This document shows positions 7,917 to 16,894 of a DNA stretch of 64,000 nucleotides, piece after piece. This stretch comes from Cellvibrio sp. KY-GH-1 (GTDB taxonomy: Bacteria > Pseudomonadota > Gammaproteobacteria > Pseudomonadales > Cellvibrionaceae): NCBI RefSeq assembly GCF_008806975.1, contig NZ_CP031728.1, positions 1,612,001 to 1,676,000 on the forward strand, in the 5' to 3' direction. Each line of letters begins with the position of its first letter. The stretch's first letter is position 1. Under the pieces are notes generated by a model, which worked only from the letters and a program-made list of their open reading frames with translations, was not told the DNA's origin and did no database searches. A program made the position numbers and the translations under genes.

Positions 7917-8390
7917 CTAGTGCTGTTCTGCAGGTCGATAAAAGTGCAAAGGCTTTCTATCGTCAATCAATACCGGTTGCAAGTCAGGGTTATAACGATT
8001 ACGCCAGGAATGCCAACGCACTAACAATGCGCCTATAAGCAACCCTGCCAAACCACTCAGGGTAGTGATGCCTTCGCTGGCAAACTGCACATGTGCAATA
8101 GCAGTGGCTACCACTAACATAGTGATTGGCGCCATGTAAACCAGCAACGCCCCCCTGGCAATTACTTCTTCCGGCACACCTATTTCGATTTCATCACCCT
8201 GTTGATAATTCGCCGGATTGCGTCCTTCCAATAAAACCCAGATGTAGGACGTATGACCATCCCACTTATTAAGCAAACGCTGGCCACAGCCTTTCTCGGC
8301 CTTGCACGAGCCACAGGCGGCCTTCTGGATGGTTTCAACCCATACGCCGTCCGCTTCAACGGAAACAATTCGGCCGGTTTCGATAATCAT
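7917..8390 (-). CDS. rseC: RseC/MucC family inner-membrane protein
   Basis: RseC is a polytopic inner-membrane protein encoded in sigma-E operons and related to the SoxR-reducing system; it modulates envelope stress output and redox maintenance. The 157-residue protein has the family N-terminal cysteine motif ACGSCKAEKGCGQ (residues 25-37) and two adjacent transmembrane helices (about 80-125). The ATG at 8390 has a GGAG ribosome binding site at suitable spacing. A strong hairpin-plus-T element lies between rseB and this start, so its expression may be attenuated relative to rpoE-rseA-rseB. Confidence 0.9.
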   Translation of the reverse strand: MIIETGRIVSVEADGVWVETIQKAACGSCKAEKGCGQRLLNKWDGHTSYIWVLLEGRNPANYQQGDEIEIGVPEEVIARGALLVYMAPITMLVVATAIAHVQFASEGITTLSGLAGLLIGALLVRWHSWRNRYNPDLQPVLIDDRKPLHFYRPAEQH

Positions 8391-8401
8391 GATGTGCTCC
8401 G

Positions 8402-8430
8402 CAATAAAAAAGGGAGGATCAAATCCCCCC
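8402..8430 (-). terminator. Intrinsic terminator overlapping the rseB stop codon
   Basis: On the minus strand GGGGGGAT-TTG-ATCCTCCC forms an 8-bp RNA stem (one G-U pair) followed by TTTTTTATTG. The rseB stop (8419-8421) lies inside the hairpin, so translating ribosomes would hinder folding. It separates rseC and arfB from the first three genes of the operon. Confidence 0.75.
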
Positions 8431-9420
8431 TATATTCTGCGCAATTTTTTGGGCGGTGACGACGGGTATTTCACCGACCACCGTAACCCGATAACTTTTG
8501 CCCTGGTAATTCAAACCGTCCATTACCGCCAAGGTAGCTCCACGTTGGGCAACACCCTCGGGAATTGCCCCATCCGCTTGCTCAATAAATACCGAAAAGG
8601 TTGTCAAACCATCGGTATACATCAACATATCAATTTTTTGGCGCACTTGCCGCTGGTCAACAAATACAAAGCCGGGCGGCAACCAACCCAACTGCCACTG
8701 CTGCGGTTGTTTGAGTGTTTCTGGATTACACTCGGCTACCACTTTGGTATCACGATGAACCTTTGCTATCGGCTGCTTCATCGTCGCCATATCCGGACTC
8801 AGATCCAAATCAATAAACTGATAGCGCTCCAATGGCCGTGCAGATTCATCTACTAACCAGGACTTCAACACCAACCCGGTTTCGTTATCGATAGATAACA
8901 ATGCACTGTGGCGAAACTGGTCCAGAGGCAGCGCCAACAACGCAGTCGCGTCGCGCCCAGCCACCCGTTCGGGGCCACGAATTTCAAATTTGTATAACTG
9001 ATCAAGTCGCGCAAGGTTAGCGCCAAATTGGCTAATCTTTCCCTGTAACAAGCGGGTACCCAAAGTATCACACCCCAATGCTTTACCTTCACGCACAAAT
9101 TCACGCGCAGGGCCATTCAAATGTTGTAAACGCTCATGCTCCACACCATCTTCTACCCAGTGCAAGACTCTAAAACTTTGCAATGCGGGGTTATCTTTAT
9201 GTTGATAAGTAAAAGAACCTTGGTAATTCAAGGTTTGGGGAACGCTAGCCATTTTTTGTAAAAGGCCGTGAACCTCATCAGTTGCGACAGCTGAATCCTG
9301 CTGAACCGGACTCGGTGTGGAGCCGTCTTGAGCAAGACTCGGCAGGGACCACAGCAATGTAACTAACAATAACGTTGGTGTTTGAAAACACCGTGAAATC
9401 AAAGAGAGGGAGGTTGGCAT
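8419..9420 (-). CDS. rseB: Sigma-E regulatory periplasmic protein RseB/MucB
   Basis: RseB binds the periplasmic part of the anti-sigma factor RseA and shields it from DegS/AlgW cleavage; it releases RseA when it senses mislocalised lipoproteins or lipopolysaccharide. The 333-residue protein has an N-terminal signal peptide (LLLVTLLWSLPSLAQ, cleavage near residue 30). The MucB/RseB N-terminal lipid-binding domain contains LNYQGSFTYQH, and the C-terminal domain contains LGWLPPGFVFVDQRQV. It is third in the leftward rpoE-rseA-rseB run, 89 bases after rseA. Confidence 0.93.
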   Translation of the reverse strand: MPTSLSLISRCFQTPTLLLVTLLWSLPSLAQDGSTPSPVQQDSAVATDEVHGLLQKMASVPQTLNYQGSFTYQHKDNPALQSFRVLHWVEDGVEHERLQHLNGPAREFVREGKALGCDTLGTRLLQGKISQFGANLARLDQLYKFEIRGPERVAGRDATALLALPLDQFRHSALLSIDNETGLVLKSWLVDESARPLERYQFIDLDLSPDMATMKQPIAKVHRDTKVVAECNPETLKQPQQWQLGWLPPGFVFVDQRQVRQKIDMLMYTDGLTTFSVFIEQADGAIPEGVAQRGATLAVMDGLNYQGKSYRVTVVGEIPVVTAQKIAQNIGGI

Positions 9421-9509
9421 TCTGGACTCAATCTGGCGGATAGTTGAGGGACAGCATAGCTGCCCCTCAAGGACTCCAACAAGTCGGATGTGAGAAAGGA
9501 CGGAAAAAC

Positions 9510-10223
9510 TTACTCTTCTTCAATCAGTATTACACGGGTATAAGGCAACATTCCCTGCCCCGCATTCGTGGAAGCATTGTCGGTATGCTCCTGAATCAAC
9601 TGATTAACATAGGTAGAAATATCTTCGTTATACACAGGCGCCGCTTCCTGACGAGGAACAAACATTACTCGGCGATTTTCTTGTGGGCGAGATTCGTAAC
9701 CGCTTTGAACAGCAACAGTACGCGCCGACAATGCAGGAGCATTAATACCAGATGGCAAATTGGCACCCTTGGTTTCCGCTGCAACAAGCGGCGTTGATGC
9801 AGGGGTATTAGCAGCAATTTCAGCTGACTGTGGAGCCACTGCTTGATACTGCTGCACCCCCACAATCAATGCGCCCGCTACTGACGCTGCTACGGCAGCG
9901 CGCCCAACTTGTTGCCACCAACGCATCGGCATAGCAATTACATTTCCGGTCACAACAGCGGGTTGCGCCGGGGTAACCGTAGAATAAGTCTCTTCGGAAT
10001 CTATCGCAGCACTAACACGTGCCGCAAAATCACTGCTGGCCATAACTGGCAACTTACCTTTAAGGCCTGCGCTGGCAACTTGGTAACGAGACCAGGTAGT
10101 TTTCACTTCGGGATCGGCATCCAGCGCTTTAAGCAATCGCTGCAACTCCAGCTCAGACGCTTCATTATCCATAAGCGCTGAAAGGGATTCGGCAAGCACT
10201 GGGGGTTGGATTTGCTCAGTCAT
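9510..10223 (-). CDS. rseA: Anti-sigma-E factor RseA/MucA
   Basis: Single-pass inner-membrane anti-sigma factor that holds sigma-E inactive until it is cleaved by DegS/AlgW and RseP. The 237-residue protein begins MTEQIQPPVLAESLSALMDN; the cytoplasmic RseA_N domain includes ALMDNEASELELQRLLKAL. A transmembrane helix follows near residues 105-125 (AAVAASVAGALIVGV), then a low-complexity Ala/Thr/Pro periplasmic tail. I chose ATG 10223 over an upstream in-frame TTG that has no ribosome binding site. It is separated from rpoE by 148 bases, wider than usual for this pair. Confidence 0.9.
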   Translation of the reverse strand: MTEQIQPPVLAESLSALMDNEASELELQRLLKALDADPEVKTTWSRYQVASAGLKGKLPVMASSDFAARVSAAIDSEETYSTVTPAQPAVVTGNVIAMPMRWWQQVGRAAVAASVAGALIVGVQQYQAVAPQSAEIAANTPASTPLVAAETKGANLPSGINAPALSARTVAVQSGYESRPQENRRVMFVPRQEAAPVYNEDISTYVNQLIQEHTDNASTNAGQGMLPYTRVILIEEE

Positions 10224-10330
10224 TCTCGCTGGTGCCTCTGACAAAACTATTATTAAGTAAAGGGTTTAATGAAAAAAACGCAACATTATCAATCTGGCAA
10301 TTTATCTCGCTGTCTTTATGACTAACACTC

Positions 10331-10365
10331 GCACAATTGGTTCACCAATTTCGCAAAAATTGTGC
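10331..10365. repeat. Inverted repeat in the rpoE-rseA spacer
   Basis: GCACAATT (10331-10338) and AATTGTGC (10358-10365) form 8-bp arms. A smaller AATTGG-TTCA-CCAATT hairpin (10335-10350) overlaps the left arm, so two alternative structures are possible between rpoE and rseA. Confidence 0.4.
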
Positions 10366-10371
10366 AAGTTT

Positions 10372-10962
10372 TTAAATATCATCAACCAGAGGCTTAATAC
10401 GCTTATCGATTGCCTCGCGCGCACGGAAGATACGCGAGCGCACAGTACCTACCGGGCAGGCCATCACTTCAGCAATCTCTTCGTAACTCAAGCCATCCAT
10501 CTCTCGTAAAGTGACTGCAGTACGCAAGTCGTCGGGTAGATCCTGAAATGCCTGGGCAATGGTTTCCTCAAGCTCCTCACACAGCACGTTACGCTCAGGG
10601 GTATTGAGCTCATGCATTCCCTCGTTACCATCAAAAAACTCAGCATCCTCAATTTCCACATCACTGGTTGGCGGGCGGCGATTGCGTGCAACTATGTGAT
10701 TTTTCGCCGTGTTGATAGCAATCCTATAAATCCAGGTATAAAACGCACTGTCTCCACGAAAGTTCGGCAAGGCACGATAGGCTTTGATGAACGCTTCCTG
10801 AGCAACATCTTGCGCCTCCGCATGATCGCGGATAAAACGGCTGATAACGGCCAACACCTTGTGCTGGTATTTAATTACTAGCAAATCAAATGCGCGCTTA
10901 TCGCCTTTTTGAACTCGCTCGACCAATTGCTGATCAACATCAGGCGCTAGTTGCGCTGTCAT
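10372..10962 (-). CDS. rpoE: RNA polymerase sigma-E factor RpoE/AlgU
   Basis: ECF sigma factor for envelope stress. The 196 residues contain region 2 (AFDLLVIKYQHKVLAVISRF through AQDVAQEAFIKAYRAL and FYTWIYRIAINTAKN) and region 4 (DLRTAVTLREMDGLSYEEIAEVM with GTVRSRIFRAREAI), at the usual spacing. A GGGGAG ribosome binding site precedes the ATG. The gene heads the leftward operon with rseA, rseB, rseC and arfB and is divergent from nadB, as in E. coli and pseudomonads. A TTGACA hexamer lies upstream at 11039-11044 on this strand, but I see no convincing -10 or autoregulatory sigma-E promoter. Confidence 0.95.
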   Translation of the reverse strand: MTAQLAPDVDQQLVERVQKGDKRAFDLLVIKYQHKVLAVISRFIRDHAEAQDVAQEAFIKAYRALPNFRGDSAFYTWIYRIAINTAKNHIVARNRRPPTSDVEIEDAEFFDGNEGMHELNTPERNVLCEELEETIAQAFQDLPDDLRTAVTLREMDGLSYEEIAEVMACPVGTVRSRIFRAREAIDKRIKPLVDDI

Positions 10963-11265
10963 TCTCTAACTCCCCAAGTACTTCACCTGCCGATGAAGCC
11001 AATCTATCGCTGGCAATCTGCTCAGCCTTATTTGCTTGTGTCAATTTCAACGCACGATGTAATTTTACTTATCATCAGCAGACGCATTGTCACACACTTG
11101 GCCTATCAAGGCAGCACGGCTCATAGACAAAAGCTTGAATAAAAAGTTCTCCGGCTTAGTCCGCCCGCAGGTTTCCTTCGTAATAAGAAGGGCGAGCTTG
11201 TTATACTGCGCGCCTACCCCCGCACGAATAAGCGCTCTCTTGGTTGCACGGCTGGATTGGATCGA

Positions 11266-12891
11266 ATGAAAAAACACTACGCTTACGATGTTCTTGTTAT
11301 AGGTTCCGGTGCCGCCGGCTTGACGCTGGCCTTAAGTCTAGCGCAACACGCCCGGGTTGCCGTACTCAGTAAAAATGCGATTAACCTCGGCTCAACCTGG
11401 TTTGCCCAAGGAGGAATCGCCGCAGTACTGGATGATCAGGATTCTATAGATGCACACGTAGCGGACACTCTGGTTGCTGGCGCGGGTCTATGCCATGAAG
11501 ATGCAGTACGCTTTACCGTAGAGCGCAGCAAAGAAGCAATCCAGTGGCTGATCGACCAAGGTGTTAATTTCACCAAGGAAAATAGTAACGGAGACTACCA
11601 TCTAACCAAAGAAGGTGGACACAGCCATAGACGTATCATCCACAGCGCTGATGCAACTGGGCAAGCAGTTCACTCCACACTGATTGAGCAAGTAGAAAAA
11701 CAACCCAACATCGACATTTATGAACACCATGTCGCGGTCAACCTGATCTCTCAGGCCGATGCGGGTTCACGTAAGCTACGCTGTACCGGTGCTTATGTGC
11801 TGGATCACTTGAATGACACTGTGCATGTCTTCCAGGCTAAAGTTGTAGTGCTCGCCACAGGTGGCGCAAGCAAGGTTTATCTTTACAGTAGCAACCCTGA
11901 CAGCGCCAGCGGTGACGGTATCGCCATGGCATGGCGCGCGGGCTGCCGTATTGCCAATATGGAGTTCAACCAATTCCATCCAACTTGCCTGTACCATCCG
12001 CGCGCAAAAAACTTTCTAATTACCGAGGCTCTGCGTGGCGAGGGTGCTTATCTTCGCTTACCAAGCGGTGAGCGCTTTATGCCGCGCTTTGATGAGCGCG
12101 AGGAGCTGGCGCCACGCGATATAGTTGCCCGCGCAATTGACCATGAAATTAAACGGCTCGGCTGCGATTGTGTGTATCTGGATATTAGCCACAAATCACC
12201 GGAATTCATTGGCGACCACTTCCCTACCGTAAAAGCCCGCTGTCTGGAGTTTGGTATTGATATCACTAAAGAGCCAATCCCAGTAGTTCCTGCAGCCCAC
12301 TACACCTGTGGCGGTGTTGTGGTTGACAACAACGGCCATACCGACCTGCAAAACCTTTATGCGATTGGCGAAACTTCGTTTACCGGGCTGCATGGTGCGA
12401 ACCGAATGGCAAGCAACTCATTGCTTGAGTGCATTGTTTACGCTCAATCTGCCGCCGAACATATCCTGGGCAACTTACCCCAAATATTAACGCCGGATGT
12501 ATCACCACTCTGGGATGCATCTCGTGTACGTGATTCCGATGAAGATGTCGTGATTTCGCACAACTGGGATGAACTGCGCCGATTTATGTGGGACTACGTG
12601 GGCATTGTGCGTACCCACAAGCGACTGGAGCGGGCCACCCACCGGATTAAATTGCTGCAAAAAGAAATTGCCGAGTACTACAGCAATTACAAAATTAGCA
12701 GTGACCTGATTGAGTTGCGCAATCTGGCCACTGTCGCGGAGTTAATCATCCGCTCAGCCCACGAACGAAAAGAAAGTCGCGGCTTGCATTACTCGCCGGA
12801 TTATCCAGAAAAGTCGCCGATTGCACGCGACACCATTCTGGTACCCACCAACTTCGCCGGCCAGGATGTGATTGTTAGCAGAGAACTGTAG
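11266..12891 (+). CDS. nadB: L-aspartate oxidase NadB
   Basis: FAD enzyme that oxidises L-aspartate to iminoaspartate, the first step of de novo NAD synthesis. The 541-residue protein starts [20 protein letters not shown] with the Rossmann GxGxxG dinucleotide motif. It has the [16 protein letters not shown]/substrate signature near residue 380 ([14 protein letters not shown]) and the [14 protein letters not shown] segment of the succinate-dehydrogenase flavoprotein superfamily. ATG 11266 is chosen; a TTG three codons upstream is less likely. It is divergent from rpoE, as in E. coli. Confidence 0.95.
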   Translation: MKKHYAYDVLVIGSGAAGLTLALSLAQHARVAVLSKNAINLGSTWFAQGGIAAVLDDQDSIDAHVADTLVAGAGLCHEDAVRFTVERSKEAIQWLIDQGVNFTKENSNGDYHLTKEGGHSHRRIIHSADATGQAVHSTLIEQVEKQPNIDIYEHHVAVNLISQADAGSRKLRCTGAYVLDHLNDTVHVFQAKVVVLATGGASKVYLYSSNPDSASGDGIAMAWRAGCRIANMEFNQFHPTCLYHPRAKNFLITEALRGEGAYLRLPSGERFMPRFDEREELAPRDIVARAIDHEIKRLGCDCVYLDISHKSPEFIGDHFPTVKARCLEFGIDITKEPIPVVPAAHYTCGGVVVDNNGHTDLQNLYAIGETSFTGLHGANRMASNSLLECIVYAQSAAEHILGNLPQILTPDVSPLWDASRVRDSDEDVVISHNWDELRRFMWDYVGIVRTHKRLERATHRIKLLQKEIAEYYSNYKISSDLIELRNLATVAELIIRSAHERKESRGLHYSPDYPEKSPIARDTILVPTNFAGQDVIVSREL

Positions 12892-12899
12892 ATGACCGA

Positions 12900-13325
12900 C
12901 TAAGTATTAGGCCTTAAGCAGACCCGCAGCCAGGTGCGTAAGCGTGCGTTATCTGCGGGTGATAGTGAATTCCTGGCTAGCGTCAAATAAGTGAGCGCAC
13001 CCGTCTGCTGGTGCCGCAACGGCAACACCACAATCATCGGCCAGCAACATATCTCCCCTGCCAGCACATAGTTGCCAGCAAGGTTATTGCTACGTAAATG
13101 CCAAATCCCCTGTTCCACCCACAATTTTCCTATAAACATATTTGTTAATTGTTGGCGGTACAAAATCCCTACTCCTGGCACACCAAAAGCAATAACAATC
13201 AATAACCAGAGTTGATCGGGAAGTCGCGGGAAAATTACAACCAAGTGACAGGCAACAAAACAAAAATAGGAAAAAGAGTAGAACCAAATCAGGTGGGGTG
13301 AGCGCATAACGGAAACCACCGCCAT
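12900..13325 (-). CDS. ygfX: YgfX-like membrane protein (toxin CptA family)
   Basis: A protein of about 141 residues with two N-terminal transmembrane helices (FYSFSYFCFVACHLVVIF and a second one containing LWLLIVIAFGV) and a soluble C-terminal domain ending RLRTWLRV, matching the YgfX/DUF1434 pattern. In E. coli YgfX is encoded directly after sdhE and has been described as an inner-membrane inhibitor of cytoskeletal proteins. The true start is uncertain: ATG 13325 is proposed, but ATG 13307 has a better Shine-Dalgarno (GGCGGTGG). It converges with nadB with an 8-base gap. Confidence 0.7.
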   Translation of the reverse strand: MAVVSVMRSPHLIWFYSFSYFCFVACHLVVIFPRLPDQLWLLIVIAFGVPGVGILYRQQLTNMFIGKLWVEQGIWHLRSNNLAGNYVLAGEICCWPMIVVLPLRHQQTGALTYLTLARNSLSPADNARLRTWLRVCLRPNT

Positions 13326-13365
13326 AGATGGCAACGGTTTTACGTCGGGAGAAACAGGGTGAGAC

Positions 13366-13629
13366 TCAGCTCTTTTTTTGAAGCCCAGTATTTGCACGAA
13401 TAATATCCACAATCCGTTGTAGTTCGGGGTTAGCCGGATTTTCGCGACGCAAAAACCAGGCAAACAGATCCTGATCTTGCTCCTCCAGCAATAACCAATA
13501 ACGTTCCTTATCACTTTGATCCAGCGTGGGGTATACATTTTCCAGAAACGGCATCAAAACCAGATCCAATTCCAACATACCGCGACGACTACCCCAGAAC
13601 AGACGATTTACATCCACTTGACGACTCAC
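13366..13629 (-). CDS. sdhE: FAD assembly factor SdhE
   Basis: SdhE promotes covalent attachment of FAD to succinate dehydrogenase and fumarate reductase. The 87-residue size and the hallmark RRGMLELD motif (RGMxE, residues 15-22) identify it, together with the helical LENVYPTLDQSDKERYWLLLEEQDQDLF region split over helices 2 to 4. It is the first gene of the leftward sdhE-ygfX pair and is divergent from ygfZ, an arrangement shared with E. coli. Confidence 0.93.
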   Translation of the reverse strand: MSRQVDVNRLFWGSRRGMLELDLVLMPFLENVYPTLDQSDKERYWLLLEEQDQDLFAWFLRRENPANPELQRIVDIIRANTGLQKKS

Positions 13630-13848
13630 TTGATACGTTAAATAAGGCGCTCATTATAAACGAGCAGCCAGCGAATCGAGGAATAATATCGAGGATTTTC
13701 ACTTAACACGCCACACTGACCGCGATTTGCCGGGGCACCTAAAGTCCAAAATGCACCACCTGCACCGTTAACGCTATTAAAAACGCGTCATTATTCCGGT
13801 AATCTTTCGCTTTCTGCTACACGCCTATCGCTTTGGTGACCACTTGTT

Positions 13849-14811
13849 ATGACTAGCACATCTATTAATCAAAACCTCTCAAGTTCTTGGGTTTCACTGG
13901 CAGACTCCCAACTGATATGTGTATCCGGCCCAGACGCTGCGAAGTTTCTGCAAGGGCAGGTCACCTGCGATATCCGCGAGCTTGAAGCAGTATCCCGCAT
14001 TGGAGCACAGTGCAACCACAAAGGGCGAATTTTGCTGAGTTTTCGCGCATTGCAAATGACTCCGGAAACAATCGCATTACGCATACCGGTTAGCATGCGA
14101 GAAAAAGCTATGCAGAACCTTGGCAAATATATTGTTTTTTCCAAAGCAAAACTGCTCGACAAACGCAGCGATTTTCAACTAATTGGATTATATGGCCCAG
14201 GTGCAAGCCTACTGGCGGCGCGACTTTTCTCAGATTTACCCCAACAGGTTGACGGGTTTGTAGAAAAGTCCGGTAATTTTTTAATCCAGCTGGATTCTGA
14301 TCGGTACGAATGTTGGATTAACAACGAAAGCTATAATGACGTCATCCAGCAAATATCGCCCCTGGCCACTCAGGCTACCCTCAACGACTGGTCACTACTC
14401 GAGATTAAATCGGGTGTAGCCAGCATCACGCCAGAAACTTACGAGACGTTCACTCCTCAGGATGTTAACTACCAACTGGTCAATGCGATCAATTTTCGGA
14501 AAGGCTGCTACACCGGTCAGGAAATTGTCGCGCGACTGCATTATCGCGGAAAATTAAAACGGCATATGTACCGATTTGAAATGTCGACCGGTGACCTACC
14601 CCAACCCGGAGACGCAATTTGCATTGAATCCACCCAACAGACCGTAGGGCAACTTGTCGCAGCTGCCAGACGAGACGCACAAACTGTAGAACTTCTTGTA
14701 TCAGTTAGCGGCGAAAATCTTGCCGATCTAGCGCTTGCGGGGAAAGAAGAAAAATTAAAACGACTGGCACTACCCTATGCTATACCTACAGCAGACGAAA
14801 AGCCTGAATGA
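13849..14811 (+). CDS. ygfZ: tRNA-modifying / iron-sulfur repair folate protein YgfZ
   Basis: Folate-dependent protein of the GcvT-like fold that supports the repair or maturation of iron-sulfur enzymes such as MiaB. The 320-residue protein carries the diagnostic KGCYTGQEIVAR motif (near residue 225) with its essential cysteine. Its N-terminal half has the folate-binding GPDAAKFLQGQVTCD block. The gene stands divergent from sdhE. A HDOD-domain gene begins 33 bases downstream on the same strand. Confidence 0.92.
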   Translation: MTSTSINQNLSSSWVSLADSQLICVSGPDAAKFLQGQVTCDIRELEAVSRIGAQCNHKGRILLSFRALQMTPETIALRIPVSMREKAMQNLGKYIVFSKAKLLDKRSDFQLIGLYGPGASLLAARLFSDLPQQVDGFVEKSGNFLIQLDSDRYECWINNESYNDVIQQISPLATQATLNDWSLLEIKSGVASITPETYETFTPQDVNYQLVNAINFRKGCYTGQEIVARLHYRGKLKRHMYRFEMSTGDLPQPGDAICIESTQQTVGQLVAAARRDAQTVELLVSVSGENLADLALAGKEEKLKRLALPYAIPTADEKPE

Positions 14812-14844
14812 TAAAACGTGACATCGCGCCGTACGGGATAGCCA

Positions 14845-15681
14845 ATGAATGCAATAGCCGAAAAAGTTCGCCAGGAGATTATTACTGCCATAGAGAAGGA
14901 CCAACTCGTACTTCCAACTCTACCGGAGGTAGCTCTCAAAGTACGCGAAGTGGCCGATGATCCAGATGCCGATATCGACAAACTAACGGGTGTTATTGGC
15001 AATGATGCAGCGCTTAGTGCTCGAATTATCCGTGTCGCAAACAGCCCATTACTTCGCGCAAGCAGAGCAATCGAAGATTTACGCACAGCCCTTATGCGCC
15101 TCGGCATCCAGTACACCTGTAATATCGCGACAGGCTTGGCAATGGAACAAATGTTCCAAGCAACCTCAGACCTAATCGACATGCGCATGCGCGAAGTATG
15201 GAGTCGCTCAAGCGAAATCGCGGGTATCAGCCACGTACTGTGCAAGCATTACACGCGCCTCCGTCCAGATCAGGCCACTCTCGCCGGGCTAGTCCATAAA
15301 ATCGGAGTATTGCCAATATTAACCTATGCGGAGGAACACCCTGCGCTCCTTAAAGACAGCATCACACTCGACACGGTAATAGAATTATTACAAGGGCAGT
15401 TAGGGGATTTAATTTTAAAAACCTGGAACTTCCCCGAGGAAATTGCACATATCCCCAGCCAACATATGGATTTTGCTCGCCATGTTCCGAAAGCGGACTA
15501 TGCAGATATCGTGACTGTCGCAATGCTGCAAAGTTATTCGGGTACCAAGTCATCCATGGCGCAAGTGGATTTGTCCACTGTAACAGCATTTGCAAGACTG
15601 GGACTTGATCCAGATACTCAAGCTGCGGGTTCAGAAGATTTGAGCGCGGAAATGGAAGCAGCAATGGCGCTGCTGCTGTAG
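14845..15681 (+). CDS. HDOD domain-containing protein
   Basis: A 278-residue HDOD protein. These are HD-GYP-like helical domains without the complete metal-binding site, usually involved in signal transduction. Recognisable features are the N-terminal LPTLPEVALKVREV, the block containing AALSARIIRVANSPLL, and the degenerate GLVHKIGVL in place of the HD motif. No extra receiver or GGDEF domain is attached. It follows ygfZ on the same strand and ends at a strong bidirectional terminator facing rpoS. The specific signal is unknown. Confidence 0.85.
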   Translation: MNAIAEKVRQEIITAIEKDQLVLPTLPEVALKVREVADDPDADIDKLTGVIGNDAALSARIIRVANSPLLRASRAIEDLRTALMRLGIQYTCNIATGLAMEQMFQATSDLIDMRMREVWSRSSEIAGISHVLCKHYTRLRPDQATLAGLVHKIGVLPILTYAEEHPALLKDSITLDTVIELLQGQLGDLILKTWNFPEEIAHIPSQHMDFARHVPKADYADIVTVAMLQSYSGTKSSMAQVDLSTVTAFARLGLDPDTQAAGSEDLSAEMEAAMALLL

Positions 15682-15701
15682 CTAGAAACACCTTATTTAT
15701 C

Positions 15702-15737
15702 CCAATAAAAATGCGGCTCACGCCGCTTTTTTATTGG
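15702..15737. terminator. Bidirectional terminator between the HDOD gene and rpoS
   Basis: GCGGC-TCAC-GCCGC (15713-15726) is followed by six T and preceded by a run of A. The outer arms CCAATAAAAA and TTTTTTATTGG also pair, giving a long hairpin usable from both directions. Confidence 0.9.
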
Positions 15738-15751
15738 GTAGCCAAAAACGA

Positions 15752-16747
15752 CTAAGCGCTAAACAACGCGGCACTATCCAAGCCTTGCTTTTCCATAATG
15801 TCGCGTAAACGTTTTAACGCTTCAACTTGTATTTGACGCACGCGCTCACGAGTCAGACCAATCTCGTGCCCGACTTCTTCCAAGGTGCTAACTTCGTATC
15901 CACGTAAGCCAAAACGACGAGCGAGAACTTCGCGCTGTTTTTCAGTCAGCTCATCCAACCAATGGTCCAAGCTAGTCGTCAAGTCGCTATCTTGCAGTAA
16001 GGTGGCGGGGTCCGAAACATGGGTATCAGCAATCGTATCGACAATTGCACGATCAGAAGAGTTGCCGATAGGAGCATCAATTGAGGTTACACGCTCGTTC
16101 AGGCTCAACATATGCTCTACGTCAGCCACCGGTTTTTCGAGCAAATTGGCTATTTCTTCAGGTGTAGGCTCATGGTCGAGTTTTTGCGAGAGCTCACGCG
16201 CCGCGCGCAAGTAAATATTTAATTCTTTTACCACATGAATCGGCAGGCGAATAGTTCGTGTTTGATTCATGATTGCACGTTCGATGGTTTGACGAATCCA
16301 CCAAGTCGCGTAAGTAGAGAAGCGGAAGCCGCGCTCTGGATCAAATTTTTCTACTGCGCGAATCAACCCGAGATTGCCTTCTTCAATTAAATCCAGCAAA
16401 GCCAGACCACGATTAACATAACGGCGGGAAATTTTAACAACCAAACGAAGGTTACTTTCGATCATACGTTTGCGCGCAGCTTCATCACCCTTCAGCGCTT
16501 TACGGGCAAAGAATACCTCTTCTTCCGCACTAAGGAGTGGCGAGAAGCCAATTTCGTTCAAGTAAATTTGGGTAGCATCGAGTGTCTTGTTGTATTTGTC
16601 ATCAATCAGTCGTTCACTTATCACGGCAGGCTTGGAGATTTCCTCTTCTTCTGCCAAAAGAAGATCTGCATCGTCTAATTCCGCATCAGGAACTATGAAT
16701 ACGTCATCACGATCAAATGCAGTGGTATCCCTGTTTTGTAAAGTCAT
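15752..16747 (-). CDS. rpoS: Stationary-phase sigma factor RpoS
   Basis: Group 2 sigma-70 factor controlling the general stress response. The 331-residue protein has region 1.2 ([20 protein letters not shown]), region 2 ([58 protein letters not shown]), region 3, and region 4 with the terminal [20 protein letters not shown] helix-turn-helix. The ATG has a GGGG-rich ribosome binding site (AAGGGGCTGAAAA). Its position right after nlpD is the classic arrangement; the main rpoS promoter commonly lies inside nlpD. Confidence 0.97.
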   Translation of the reverse strand: MTLQNRDTTAFDRDDVFIVPDAELDDADLLLAEEEEISKPAVISERLIDDKYNKTLDATQIYLNEIGFSPLLSAEEEVFFARKALKGDEAARKRMIESNLRLVVKISRRYVNRGLALLDLIEEGNLGLIRAVEKFDPERGFRFSTYATWWIRQTIERAIMNQTRTIRLPIHVVKELNIYLRAARELSQKLDHEPTPEEIANLLEKPVADVEHMLSLNERVTSIDAPIGNSSDRAIVDTIADTHVSDPATLLQDSDLTTSLDHWLDELTEKQREVLARRFGLRGYEVSTLEEVGHEIGLTRERVRQIQVEALKRLRDIMEKQGLDSAALFSA

Positions 16748-16859
16748 TTTTCAGCCCCTTAATCAATTTTTTTATTTAACCGGCTGGCTTTTAATTTAAG
16801 TCACCCAGCTCGCCCAAGCTGTACTCTCCAATCATGATGCCAAATGATGTGGAAACCGT

Positions 16860-16884
16860 TTCATGAACCCGTTTACTTCATGAA
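16860..16884. repeat. Paired TTCATGAA palindromes in the rpoS leader
   Basis: Two copies of the 8-bp palindrome TTCATGAA (16860-16867 and 16877-16884) are spaced 17 bases centre to centre between nlpD and rpoS. The spacing suggests a two-site operator or a leader-RNA structure, but no regulator is assigned. Confidence 0.3.
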
Positions 16885-16894
16885 AGTGACACTT

